Assembly: GCA_003569705.1 (NCBI GenBank)
Contig: BGOU01000002.1
Coordinates: 186,001 to 250,000 of the forward strand
DNA from: Nitrosarchaeum sp.
Lineage (GTDB): Archaea > Thermoproteota > Nitrososphaeria > Nitrososphaerales > Nitrosopumilaceae
DNA length: 64,000 bases
Reading direction: 5' to 3'
Part shown: piece after piece, positions 26,035-33,726 of the stretch
How the letters are laid out: every line of letters begins with the position of its first letter
Position numbering within the stretch: the stretch's first letter is position 1
Program-made: the position numbers and the translations under genes
The notes under the pieces: model-generated
Told to the model about the DNA's origin: nothing
The model's database searches: none
Seen by the model: only the letters and a program-made list of their open reading frames with translations

Positions 26035-26493
26035 CTAAGACTCACTCGAGAGTTTTAGATAATTGGCGTCGACAGTTACTGGTAATTGATAAGATGCATC
26101 TAATAAAACGACAGTTGCTTCTTCTTTGTCTACATCTATTCTGGTGATTGTTGCTTTCATTCCTTTGAATGGACCACCTGTGATCTCAACTATGTTATCT
26201 ACTGCTAATTGTGAAACTGTGGATTTCTTTATCAAATATCCTTCAATGTCTTTAAATTCTAATTCTCCTCTGAGTTGACCGCGAATATGTCTGACCCCTT
26301 CTACTGCCATGTATGCATCACTTGGATTTATTGCCTCGATTACAACATAGCCTTTTAGATTATCTACTAGTAATACTGACTGAATATTGATTTTATTGGC
26401 ATTTGCCTTTGCTTCCAATAACCTCATGACTATCTTCTCTTGACCTCCTGTGGTTCTTATTGCAAAAAGATGTGATTTAATTTCTTCAGACAA
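26035..26493 (-). CDS. spt5: Transcription elongation factor Spt5 (NusG)
   Basis: The 152-residue product has an NGN domain (HLFAIRTTGGQEKIVMRLLE at the start, VEGVRHIRGQLRGEL in the middle) and a C-terminal KOW domain (NIVEITGGPFKGMKATITRI, about residues 101-120). Archaeal Spt5 clamps RNA polymerase with Spt4 to aid processivity. It starts 2 bp after the secE stop and precedes rpl11. Confidence 0.94.
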   Translation of the reverse strand: MSEEIKSHLFAIRTTGGQEKIVMRLLEAKANANKINIQSVLLVDNLKGYVVIEAINPSDAYMAVEGVRHIRGQLRGELEFKDIEGYLIKKSTVSQLAVDNIVEITGGPFKGMKATITRIDVDKEEATVVLLDASYQLPVTVDANYLKLSSES

Positions 26494-26495
26494 TT

Positions 26496-26669
26496 TTATT
26501 TCCCAAACGTAATTACCGAAAAGACAAAATGAATTGTAAATCCAATAGCGCCAACTCCTGCAATTCCTATTAATACCAATCTAAGATGCTGTTGATACTC
26601 GTCACGATCTGGCTTTTTAGCCATTTTCATAGTGTTAACCATATTTTTCAAAGTCTGCTTAGGGTTCAT
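26496..26669 (-). CDS. secE: Preprotein translocase subunit SecE (Sec61 gamma)
   Basis: This 57-residue gene is small but clear: an amphipathic cytosolic helix (MNPKQTLKNMVNTMKMAKKPDRDEY) then one membrane helix (VLIGIAGVGAIGFTIHFVFSVI), the exact layout of Sec61 gamma. It is placed directly before spt5 and rpl11, the standard archaeal order. It works with SecY (broken gene at 38332) in the membrane channel. A TATA-like agataTAAGG about 25 bp upstream suggests a leaderless transcript. Confidence 0.9.
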   Translation of the reverse strand: MNPKQTLKNMVNTMKMAKKPDRDEYQQHLRLVLIGIAGVGAIGFTIHFVFSVITFGK

Positions 26670-26690
26670 TGCTGGAAATTAATAAGGTGT

Positions 26691-26700
26691 CCTTATATCT
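26691..26700 (-). promoter_or_regulatory. Candidate TATA box of secE-spt5-rpl11
   Basis: On the minus strand the sequence agatataagg lies 22-31 bp before the secE ATG. The spacing would start the mRNA at the start codon. Confidence 0.4.
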
Positions 26701-26708
26701 CTTATCTC

Positions 26709-27485
26709 ATGGAACTACTTGTAGCATATCGTGATGACCCTGCGGGATACAACATGGCAAAATTTCTTTCTCAAGAAATGACGCAGGATGGTGAGATTTA
26801 TCGAGGTAAATACTATGACTTGCTAATAATCCAAACCCCTACAATTTCCGCTGATTGGTTAGAAGAAAAATATAATTATGATGGATTTATTTTTCTCTCA
26901 AAACATGCTGCTGAGTCTGGTGTTTTAGCTCTTACTTGCCATAGCACTGGTAATTTTTCAGAAGCCAAATTTGGAGGAAATGACAGACAGGTAGCAATTC
27001 CTCATCCGTATATTCAAAAAGAATATCTTCAAACACTATGGAAAAATAAATCACAGTTTTCAGATTTTCAAATTACAATCGAAGCTACACATCATGGACC
27101 CACGGCATTGACTAAACCTATCATCTTTATTGAAATTGGTACAACCAAAAAACAATGGACTGACGTTTCTTTGTGTAACTCCGTTGCTGTTTTAGTACAT
27201 GATGTAATGACTAAAAACATCATACCCTCTCCTATGGCGATTTGTTTTGGAGGTACACATTATCCTGAAAAATTCACCAATGAATTATTGAAAGGAATAT
27301 TTTCACTTGGAACAGTTGTACCAAAACATGCACTTGATAATATTGATAAAAATTTATTTTTGCATATTTTGGAGCAAAATAAAATGGCAAAAACTGCTCT
27401 TTTGGATTGGGGGGGATTGGGTTCAAACAAACAAAAGTTAATTGATTTTTTAAATAACACCGATCTTGAGGTAATCAAACTTTGA
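26709..27485 (+). CDS. dtdA: D-aminoacyl-tRNA deacylase (GEK1/DtdA type)
   Basis: From the ATG at 26709 the product has 258 residues and begins MELLVAYRDDPAGYNMA, as in the archaeal DtdA family; the longer open frame upstream overlaps the secE promoter and is not family-like. The conserved TCHSTGN (about 77) and ATHHGPTALTKP (about 125-136) supply the metal ligands, and FIEIGTTKKQW follows. The enzyme removes D-amino acids wrongly attached to tRNA. The following ogt gene starts within its stop codon. Confidence 0.9.
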   Translation: MELLVAYRDDPAGYNMAKFLSQEMTQDGEIYRGKYYDLLIIQTPTISADWLEEKYNYDGFIFLSKHAAESGVLALTCHSTGNFSEAKFGGNDRQVAIPHPYIQKEYLQTLWKNKSQFSDFQITIEATHHGPTALTKPIIFIEIGTTKKQWTDVSLCNSVAVLVHDVMTKNIIPSPMAICFGGTHYPEKFTNELLKGIFSLGTVVPKHALDNIDKNLFLHILEQNKMAKTALLDWGGLGSNKQKLIDFLNNTDLEVIKL

Positions 27486-27781
27486 ATATAGATAAAAAAA
27501 TTTATAAAAAATTACTTGAAGTGCCTAAAGGAAAAATAACCACATATGGTGAATTGGCAAAAGCTGTTGGTTTGAAAAATGGACAAAGAGCAGTTGGTAA
27601 AATTATGAACAAGAATCCTTATCCTGTGATAATTCCATGTCACCGAGTTGTAAAATCTGATGGTAAAATTGGTGGTTATGCATATGGTGAAGAGATTAAA
27701 TCTGATATGTTGACTAGGGAGGGAATTGTAATCAAGAATGGTAAAATTTTGGATTTAGAAAATAAGATTTATAGATTCTAA
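27482..27781 (+). CDS. ogt: O6-alkylguanine-DNA alkyltransferase, short form
   Basis: The 99-residue product contains only the C-terminal alkyltransferase domain: TTYGELAKAVG (helix-turn-helix part), GQRAVGKIMNKNP (with the Arg finger) and the active-site IPCHRVV, Cys53. The Cys is present, so it is a possible enzyme and not an ATL protein (those have Trp). It takes alkyl groups from guanine in DNA. TTG start overlaps the dtdA stop. The convergent rpl19e stop overlaps its end by 4 bp. Confidence 0.85.
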   Translation: MNIDKKIYKKLLEVPKGKITTYGELAKAVGLKNGQRAVGKIMNKNPYPVIIPCHRVVKSDGKIGGYAYGEEIKSDMLTREGIVIKNGKILDLENKIYRF

Positions 27782-28233
27782 CTCTTTCTCTTGGAAATAA
27801 TTTCTTCCATTAGTGTTCTTAGGTGGGCTTTGTTTCTTACAGTGTTTCCACCTACTTTTTTGTAAAGTATCCAAAATTCTGGATTTGTTAAATCTTTTCT
27901 ATCTTTAGCGATTTTTAACAATCTTCTTAATGCGCGAACTTTGGCAACGTAAACCTCTTTCTTTCCAACTCTTGCACCTTTTGTGCCTTGTTTTGATCCC
28001 TGAGTCGTTCCTCTTTTATTCCTTTGAGATTTTTTAGTATGTGCCCTTCCTTTTGAAGTTCCGACAATTGATTTTATTTTAATTTTTTTTGCTGTAATTA
28101 AACTACGAATATTTTCTCTAGTAATTGCATCAGCTACATCATCTAGATGATCTGTATCAAATTTCACTCTATGAATTCCGACACCGGTAACTCGTGCTAC
28201 CAGTCTTTTTTTAGCTTTAAGATTTACTACCAC
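27778..28233 (-). CDS. rpl19e: Ribosomal protein L19e (eL19)
   Basis: The product is about 151 residues with family signatures: NLKAKKRLVARVTGVGIHRV at the start, IRSLITAKKI, and a very basic middle (RAHTKKSQRNKRGTTQGSKQ) reaching into rRNA. Two GTG codons are in frame (28239 and 28233); the second gives the usual VVNLKAKK beginning. It overlaps the end of rpl32e by 17 bp. It belongs to the spc-type ribosomal operon, but here is separated from rpl18 by 8 kb. Confidence 0.93.
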   Translation of the reverse strand: MVVNLKAKKRLVARVTGVGIHRVKFDTDHLDDVADAITRENIRSLITAKKIKIKSIVGTSKGRAHTKKSQRNKRGTTQGSKQGTKGARVGKKEVYVAKVRALRRLLKIAKDRKDLTNPEFWILYKKVGGNTVRNKAHLRTLMEEIISKRKS

Positions 28234-28621
28234 TTGCACTCACTCTCGCATTAAAAACTTTGAATTTACTTTCCATTGCTTTTACAATGATTTCTTTTCT
28301 TTTTCTAGTACCTACACCATGTCCAAATCGCACTCCATCTGTTTTTGGATTTAGTTTTTCCAAATCACTTATTGTATGAACTAGATTATCTGTATATCCT
28401 GAAGGATGTAATCCTTTTGCCTCTTTTGGTCCACCGTAACCTACTTTGACAAGTCCTGGACGACCTCTACTTTTTTGTTTTCTTTGATGATGATCAATTC
28501 CTTTTGGTTTTCTCCAATTTGTTTCAAGTCTAACATAACGCCAGCTTTCTGGTCTGATAAAGTCCGGATTATGTTCTTTAACTTCTTGTCTTTTAGCTAG
28601 CTTCTCTTTATTGATCGGCAT
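28217..28621 (-). CDS. rpl32e: Ribosomal protein L32e (eL32)
   Basis: From the ATG at 28621 the product has 134 residues and matches eL32: PESWRYVRLETNWRKPKGID, then RGRPGLVKVGYGGPKEAKGL, and a C-terminal region with RFGHGVGTRKRKEII. The open frame extends about 60 residues upstream, but that part is unlike the family and hydrophobic, so it is left out. First gene of rpl32e-rpl19e on the minus strand; divergent from pckA. Confidence 0.94.
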   Translation of the reverse strand: MPINKEKLAKRQEVKEHNPDFIRPESWRYVRLETNWRKPKGIDHHQRKQKSRGRPGLVKVGYGGPKEAKGLHPSGYTDNLVHTISDLEKLNPKTDGVRFGHGVGTRKRKEIIVKAMESKFKVFNARVSASGSKS

Positions 28622-28759
28622 CAGATTGACTCTTGAAATTTTAAATAAATACGTTCCTAGATGAAAAAAACTGTTTGATAGGAAAGAGATAATAAGGAAA
28701 ATTAAGGCGGATCGAATCATCTCATGATTAAACCTGGGATTATTATGATGATTGTTGAT

Positions 28760-28763
28760 GGAG
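28760..28763 (+). promoter_or_regulatory. Shine-Dalgarno selecting the pckA start
   Basis: GGAG lies 6 nt before the ATG at 28770 and supports this start over an ATG at 28752 in the same frame. Confidence 0.5.
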
Positions 28764-28769
28764 ATTCCT

Positions 28770-30374
28770 ATGATTGAAGTAATTGGTTCTGCTAAAACTG
28801 ACAAATTTTTATCTCAAATACAGGATTTTGGAATAAGTCCATCAAAAATATATCGTAATTTGAGCGTAGATGACCTAGTCCAAACTGCAGTTGCTAGAAA
28901 TGAAGGCGTGATAAATTCCACCGGGTCTCTTTCTGTAAATACTGGAAAATATACTGGAAGATCTCCTGATGATAGATTCATTGTGTATGATGATAAAACC
29001 CGTAACACCATTGATTGGGGAAAAATTAACCATCAATTCCAAAGTGAGAAATTTGAAAAAATTTTTGAAAAAATGAAACATTTTGTAGATGGAAAAGATC
29101 TTTTTATATTTGATGGATTTGTAGGTGCAGACAAAGAAAATCAACTCTCTATTAGAGTGATTAATGATCATGTTTGGCAAAGTCTTTTTGCAAGACAACT
29201 GTTCATAAGGCCATCAAAAGAAGAATTGGAGAATCACAAACCAGAATTCACTGTAATGTGTATTAATGATTTTGAAGCAATACCTAAAGTTGATGGTACC
29301 ACATCAAATGTTTTCATATTGATTGATTTGACTAGAAAAATTGTTTTGATTGGAGGAACTCAATATGCTGGTGAGATGAAAAAATCTATGTTTGGAGTAA
29401 TGAATTTTCTTTTACCTGATCGTGGGGTATTTCCAATGCATTGCTCTGCAAATATTGGAAAAAGTGGTGACACCGCTTTATTTTTTGGATTATCTGGTAC
29501 TGGAAAAACTACTCTTTCAGCTGATCCTAATAGAAGATTAATTGGTGATGATGAGCATGGTTGGTCTGATAATTCAATATTTAATTTTGAAGGAGGATGT
29601 TATGCAAAATGTATTAATCTTAGCCAAGATGCAGAGCCTGAAATCTGGAATGCAATAAAACCTGGGGCTGTACTGGAAAATGTTGTACTTCATGACAATA
29701 TTCCTGATTATGACGATAACAGTTTAACTGAAAATACCCGTGTTGCGTATCCTCTGGATTACATTCCAGGTGCAGTAATTCCTAGTGTGGGTGGTCATCC
29801 AAAAGTGATTGTATTTCTAACTGCAGATGCATTAGGTGTTTTACCTCCTGTATCTAGACTGACAAAAGAGGGTGCAATGTATCATTTCATGTCTGGTTAC
29901 ACTAGTAAATTAGCTGGAACCGAACGAGGAATCAAAGAACCAAAATCTGTATTTTCTGAATGTTTTGGAGCACCATTTATGCCTAGACCTGCATCTGTAT
30001 ATGCAAAGATACTTGGAGAAAAAATCAACAAGCACAATGCAGTTGTTTATCTTGTTAATACCGGATGGTCTGGTGGACCATATGGTATTGGTACGAGAAT
30101 CAAGATAAAGTATAGTCGAGCAATGGTAACTGCTGCTCTTACTGGAGCGCTTGATATTGTAAAGTACCGCCACGATGATTTATTCAATCTGGATATACCA
30201 ATCGATGTTCCGGGCATTCCATCTGAAATACTCGATCCAAAAAATACTTGGTCAGATAAAGACTCATACGAACTCTCTGCAAAAAAATTAGCTCAAATGT
30301 TTGTTGAGAATTTTAAGAAATTTCAAAACGTTGCACCTGAAATACTAGATGCAGGTCCTAAACTTCATTCGTAG
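28770..30374 (+). CDS. pckA: Phosphoenolpyruvate carboxykinase (ATP)
   Basis: The 534-residue product is the ATP-type PEPCK, making PEP and CO2 from oxaloacetate in gluconeogenesis; in carbon-fixing archaea it feeds sugar synthesis. The kinase-1a P-loop GLSGTGKTTLSADP is at about residue 240, preceded by the PMHCSANIGK lysine region, and followed by RLIGDDEHGWSD and TRVAYPLDYIPGA; the N-terminal TGRSPDDRFIVYD contributes the oxaloacetate site. It is divergent from rpl32e, and its 3' end overlaps the convergent protease gene by 17 bp. Confidence 0.95.
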   Translation: MIEVIGSAKTDKFLSQIQDFGISPSKIYRNLSVDDLVQTAVARNEGVINSTGSLSVNTGKYTGRSPDDRFIVYDDKTRNTIDWGKINHQFQSEKFEKIFEKMKHFVDGKDLFIFDGFVGADKENQLSIRVINDHVWQSLFARQLFIRPSKEELENHKPEFTVMCINDFEAIPKVDGTTSNVFILIDLTRKIVLIGGTQYAGEMKKSMFGVMNFLLPDRGVFPMHCSANIGKSGDTALFFGLSGTGKTTLSADPNRRLIGDDEHGWSDNSIFNFEGGCYAKCINLSQDAEPEIWNAIKPGAVLENVVLHDNIPDYDDNSLTENTRVAYPLDYIPGAVIPSVGGHPKVIVFLTADALGVLPPVSRLTKEGAMYHFMSGYTSKLAGTERGIKEPKSVFSECFGAPFMPRPASVYAKILGEKINKHNAVVYLVNTGWSGGPYGIGTRIKIKYSRAMVTAALTGALDIVKYRHDDLFNLDIPIDVPGIPSEILDPKNTWSDKDSYELSAKKLAQMFVENFKKFQNVAPEILDAGPKLHS

Positions 30375-32409
30375 CTGTTTTTCTTATTGCTATTACTCCC
30401 ACAATTCCTATGATTATGATAATTCCTAAAACTATTGCTATTTGTTTTTCTGGAATGTTCAATAATTCAAATTTACTCTGATTATTATCATTTATTGAAT
30501 TTACCTCAATAGTATTGTATGCATCAAAAGTTTTTCCATCAACTTTAATTTTTGCATAGACCCAATACTCTGCATTCTCATTTACTCTTATTGATGCATC
30601 TTTTTCTGGAGTTGCTGTAACTGTTTCTGTTTTTCCATCTATGCTGTTTATTACTGAAATTTTTGCAAAACTCCATTGTTCTGGATGATGAATTGTAAAG
30701 TTAAGTTTTCCCTCTTTTTGATTTACAGAAATTGAACCTTCAGTATAATGTATTAAAAAAGGAATTGCATATTTTACCTCATTATGATTTATAATTATCC
30801 TTCCTTCATGTTCTCCATAATTTTGTCCAAGAATTTTTATTTTGATTAGTACGTTATTTCCTTCTAAAACATGTGTAAATTGTATGAATTCTGGTCCTTC
30901 AAATCTTACTTCTAAATTTTCTAATGTTCCTTCTAAAAGTTTTAATTTTAATTGTTTTTGAGTAGTTGGATTATCTGAAGATAAATTAATCACAAAGTTT
31001 GGCGGTGTGATGATTAATTTTGCTTGAAATGCCTTTGCAATATCTAGCCTACCTGAACCTGAATCACTCAATGAAAATTTTTGACCATAGGCATCAGAAA
31101 CAGGCGCAGATGTAGTCATTAATAGTGATTTTATTTCATGATGATGCATGTTTGGATATTTTTCAAGTAATAATGCTACTGCTCCACTTACATGCGGTGC
31201 TGCAAAACTTGTACCGCTAGTGACGTTGTATCCTCCGTTGATTTGTGTTGTGTTGATGTATACACCTGGGGCTAGAATGTCTGGTTTTATGTAAAATGGT
31301 GAAACTGGTCCTCTTGAACTAAAATGTGCAACAAAATCTGGGTTATAAAAAAGATGTAATATTGCTTTATTTTTCTCTTGAAGTGATTCTTTGATTTCTA
31401 ATCCATCTTTTCTATCGATTGACACTACTGGAATTTGTGGTTTATAGTCAGACTCAACAAATTCATGTGTTAATTCTCCTAGAAAAATTCCTGGTTCATT
31501 ATTATAAACTATCAAAGCTTTTGCTCCTGCATTTACTGCATTTTTTTCCTTTGTAGAAAAATAAAGGAGTTCTCCTTTGATATCACTCCCTCTTTCTACA
31601 AGAAGAATTGAGTCTGTTGCGTTAATATCTTTAAGATCTTTTTCTTTTCCATATTCTCCAAAGATTATTTTGCTAACAATTGGCTCATTTAATTTAGAAG
31701 ATCCTACCATGGGAATTACCGTATATGGCTTTTCATTAACTTCTAATGTTGCAACCAAACTTGATGTCAAATTATTATATGTTGCACCAACTGTAACTGA
31801 ACCATAATTTTTTCCTGGACTGCCGATTGTTTGAGGCATCGGACCATCATTACCAGCTGCAGTTACAACAAAGATATTTTTTGCAAGTGCTCTATTTACT
31901 GCATGTTCAATACTGGCATTTGTTTTGTTTACTCCTAGACTGATGTTGATTATATCTGCACCATCTTCAATTGCTTTGTCTATTGCTTTTATGATTAAAT
32001 CTGATGACACCGCTTCACCATTCTCTGAAACTTTATATGCTAAAATTTTTGCTTTTGGCGATACCCCAATTAATTGTCCATCAGCAGCAATAACTCCTGC
32101 AACTTGTGTTCCATGTCCATTTGTGTCAAGTGGGGGTGTACCTTCTTGAATGAAATTGTATCCTCCAATCACCTTTCCATCTGGCCCCCATCCAAAAAGA
32201 TCTGGATGATTAAAATCTACACCAGTGTCGATCACTGCAATTTTGATTCCATTACCATCAATTCCTTCAAGTCTTGGAATATCTGCTCCTACAAAGGGGA
32301 CGCTTTTATCAAGATAAGTATGAAAAACATCGTCTGATTCAAAGGATTGTAAAATAATCAAAAATGCTGAAATAGTTACAATACATGCAAAAACTATCCC
32401 TAGTTTCAT
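30358..32409 (-). CDS. Surface subtilisin-like serine protease with PA domain
   Basis: The 683-residue product is an S8 peptidase. Signal or anchor helix at 4-22; catalytic Asp61 (IAVIDTGVD), His99 (NGHGTQVAG), and Ser about 400 (SGTSFAAPHVSG); oxyanion Asn in AAGNDGP near 187. A PA-domain insertion lies about 250-340 (ALIVYNNEPG). The C-terminal region is beta-rich with a last membrane helix (IAIVLGIIIIIGIVGVIAI, about 655-673) followed by a short basic tail. So it is a membrane-bound, outward-facing protease without a clear propeptide. Targets unknown; remodelling of surface proteins is an inference. Confidence 0.9.
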   Translation of the reverse strand: MKLGIVFACIVTISAFLIILQSFESDDVFHTYLDKSVPFVGADIPRLEGIDGNGIKIAVIDTGVDFNHPDLFGWGPDGKVIGGYNFIQEGTPPLDTNGHGTQVAGVIAADGQLIGVSPKAKILAYKVSENGEAVSSDLIIKAIDKAIEDGADIINISLGVNKTNASIEHAVNRALAKNIFVVTAAGNDGPMPQTIGSPGKNYGSVTVGATYNNLTSSLVATLEVNEKPYTVIPMVGSSKLNEPIVSKIIFGEYGKEKDLKDINATDSILLVERGSDIKGELLYFSTKEKNAVNAGAKALIVYNNEPGIFLGELTHEFVESDYKPQIPVVSIDRKDGLEIKESLQEKNKAILHLFYNPDFVAHFSSRGPVSPFYIKPDILAPGVYINTTQINGGYNVTSGTSFAAPHVSGAVALLLEKYPNMHHHEIKSLLMTTSAPVSDAYGQKFSLSDSGSGRLDIAKAFQAKLIITPPNFVINLSSDNPTTQKQLKLKLLEGTLENLEVRFEGPEFIQFTHVLEGNNVLIKIKILGQNYGEHEGRIIINHNEVKYAIPFLIHYTEGSISVNQKEGKLNFTIHHPEQWSFAKISVINSIDGKTETVTATPEKDASIRVNENAEYWVYAKIKVDGKTFDAYNTIEVNSINDNNQSKFELLNIPEKQIAIVLGIIIIIGIVGVIAIRKTATNEV

Positions 32410-32486
32410 ATTTTTACGATATTTTTAGCAAGTAAAAACCAACTGGCTAGTAAAGCAATAAATGGAATAAATGTTGAACCAACCAC

Positions 32487-33107
32487 ATGGGAAAATACAC
32501 ACTTCCAAAAATACCATATGCTTATGATGCATTAGAACCTCACATTGACGCAAGAACAATGGAGATTCATCATACAAAACATCACCAAACATACACAGAC
32601 AAACTTAATGCAGCACTAGAAAACTGTCCAACAGAAATACAGAATAAAGATATCTTGGACATCTTGTCTAACCTTAATCAAGTACCAGAAGGACAAAGAG
32701 GTGCCATTAATTTCAATGGTGGTGGATATGATAATCATAATCTATTTTGGAACAACATGAAACCAAATGGGGGCGGAGAACCTGGAGGCTCAATTGCAGA
32801 TGCAATCAATAATTCCTTTGGAAGCTTTTCTGACTTCAAGGAAAAATTCTCATCCACATCTACAGTAATTCAAGGTAGTGGTTGGGGATGGTTGGTATAC
32901 AATCCTTCATCTGGAAAGGTTGAGTACAAGTCTATGCCAAACCAAACTAGTCCAAGAACTGAAGGATTAGTACCTTTATTGGGTTGTGATATTTGGGAAC
33001 ATGCATACTATCTGAAATATCAAAACAGAAGACCTGATTATATCGCATCTTGGTGGAATGTAGTTAATTGGGATGAAGTAGAAAACAGATTCTCCAAAAC
33101 AAAATAA
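32487..33107 (+). CDS. sod: Superoxide dismutase (Fe/Mn)
   Basis: The 206-residue product has the four metal ligands in family order: His in EIHHTKHHQTY (about 27), His in the NHNLFWNNM-type segment (about 86), then Asp and His in CDIWEHAYYLKYQNRR (about 170-175). It converts superoxide to peroxide and oxygen in the cytoplasm; metal preference cannot be fixed from this alone. ATG start; a monocistronic gene between the protease (divergent) and prefoldin gene. Confidence 0.95.
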   Translation: MGKYTLPKIPYAYDALEPHIDARTMEIHHTKHHQTYTDKLNAALENCPTEIQNKDILDILSNLNQVPEGQRGAINFNGGGYDNHNLFWNNMKPNGGGEPGGSIADAINNSFGSFSDFKEKFSSTSTVIQGSGWGWLVYNPSSGKVEYKSMPNQTSPRTEGLVPLLGCDIWEHAYYLKYQNRRPDYIASWWNVVNWDEVENRFSKTK

Positions 33108-33265
33108 AATTCTATTTTTTATTTTTTTTATTAATCTATATTATTTTTTATTATAAAATTAATCTAATTTTTAATTAATTTGACAAATATTCAAAATCAT
33201 AATGAATGTATTTTGAATACGTCGCTGTTTTTACTATGTTTTCTTGTTCTTATTCTATGAATGAA

Positions 33266-33288
33266 TTTATAACCATCCCAAGATGGTT
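33266..33288. promoter_or_regulatory. TATA-like box and 7-bp inverted repeat before pfdA
   Basis: tttataa (33266-33272) is about 28 bp before the prefoldin ATG, fitting a leaderless start. Directly overlapping is an inverted repeat aaccatc (33271-33277) and gatggtt (33282-33288) with a 4-nt spacer, positioned between the box and the start codon where an operator would block initiation. Confidence 0.4.
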
Positions 33289-33296
33289 TGTTGTAA

Positions 33297-33722
33297 ATGA
33301 GTGAAGAACAAGCCCAACAATTAATGCAACAGATGCAAATGCTTGAAACTTACTTTACTGATTTATCACAACGAGAGGGAACTCTTCTTAGTGTCCTAAG
33401 GGAAGCTATATCTGCAATCGAATCGATGAAATCCCTTCATCAGAAACCAAATTCTGATACTTTGGTACCAATTGGGATGGGAACTTATGTACAGACAAAA
33501 ATTTCATCTAATGACAAAATTATTTTGAATATAGGTGCAGGAATTGCTGTGGAAAAAACATATGATTCCACTATAAATTATCTTGAGGCAAGAATTAAGG
33601 AAATTGAAGTTGCATTGCAAGATACTTCTGCTAAAAAACAAGAAGCGATAGCAAGATTGGAACAAGGTAAAGAACAAATGAATCAACTCATGCAAGAATC
33701 ATCTCAAAATATTTCAGGATAA
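33297..33722 (+). CDS. pfdA: Prefoldin alpha subunit
   Basis: The 141-residue product has the prefoldin shape: N- and C-terminal coiled coils around a short beta hairpin (LVPIGMGTYVQTKISSN..ILNIGAGIAVEK, in two strands). The hexamer (two alpha, four beta) hands nascent proteins to the thermosome. It starts the cluster pfdA-ftsY-argF; ftsY begins 4 bp after its stop, which is the order seen in other archaea (pfdA next to the SRP receptor). Confidence 0.9.
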   Translation: MSEEQAQQLMQQMQMLETYFTDLSQREGTLLSVLREAISAIESMKSLHQKPNSDTLVPIGMGTYVQTKISSNDKIILNIGAGIAVEKTYDSTINYLEARIKEIEVALQDTSAKKQEAIARLEQGKEQMNQLMQESSQNISG

Positions 33723-33726
33723 AATA

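Noticed and set aside
26586-26708. Upstream extension of dtdA
   Set aside because: It overlaps the secE gene and promoter; the family N-terminus begins at 26709.
28622-28804. N-terminal extension of L32e
   Set aside because: Hydrophobic, unlike eL32, and overlaps the divergent pckA start; the ATG at 28621 gives the standard protein.
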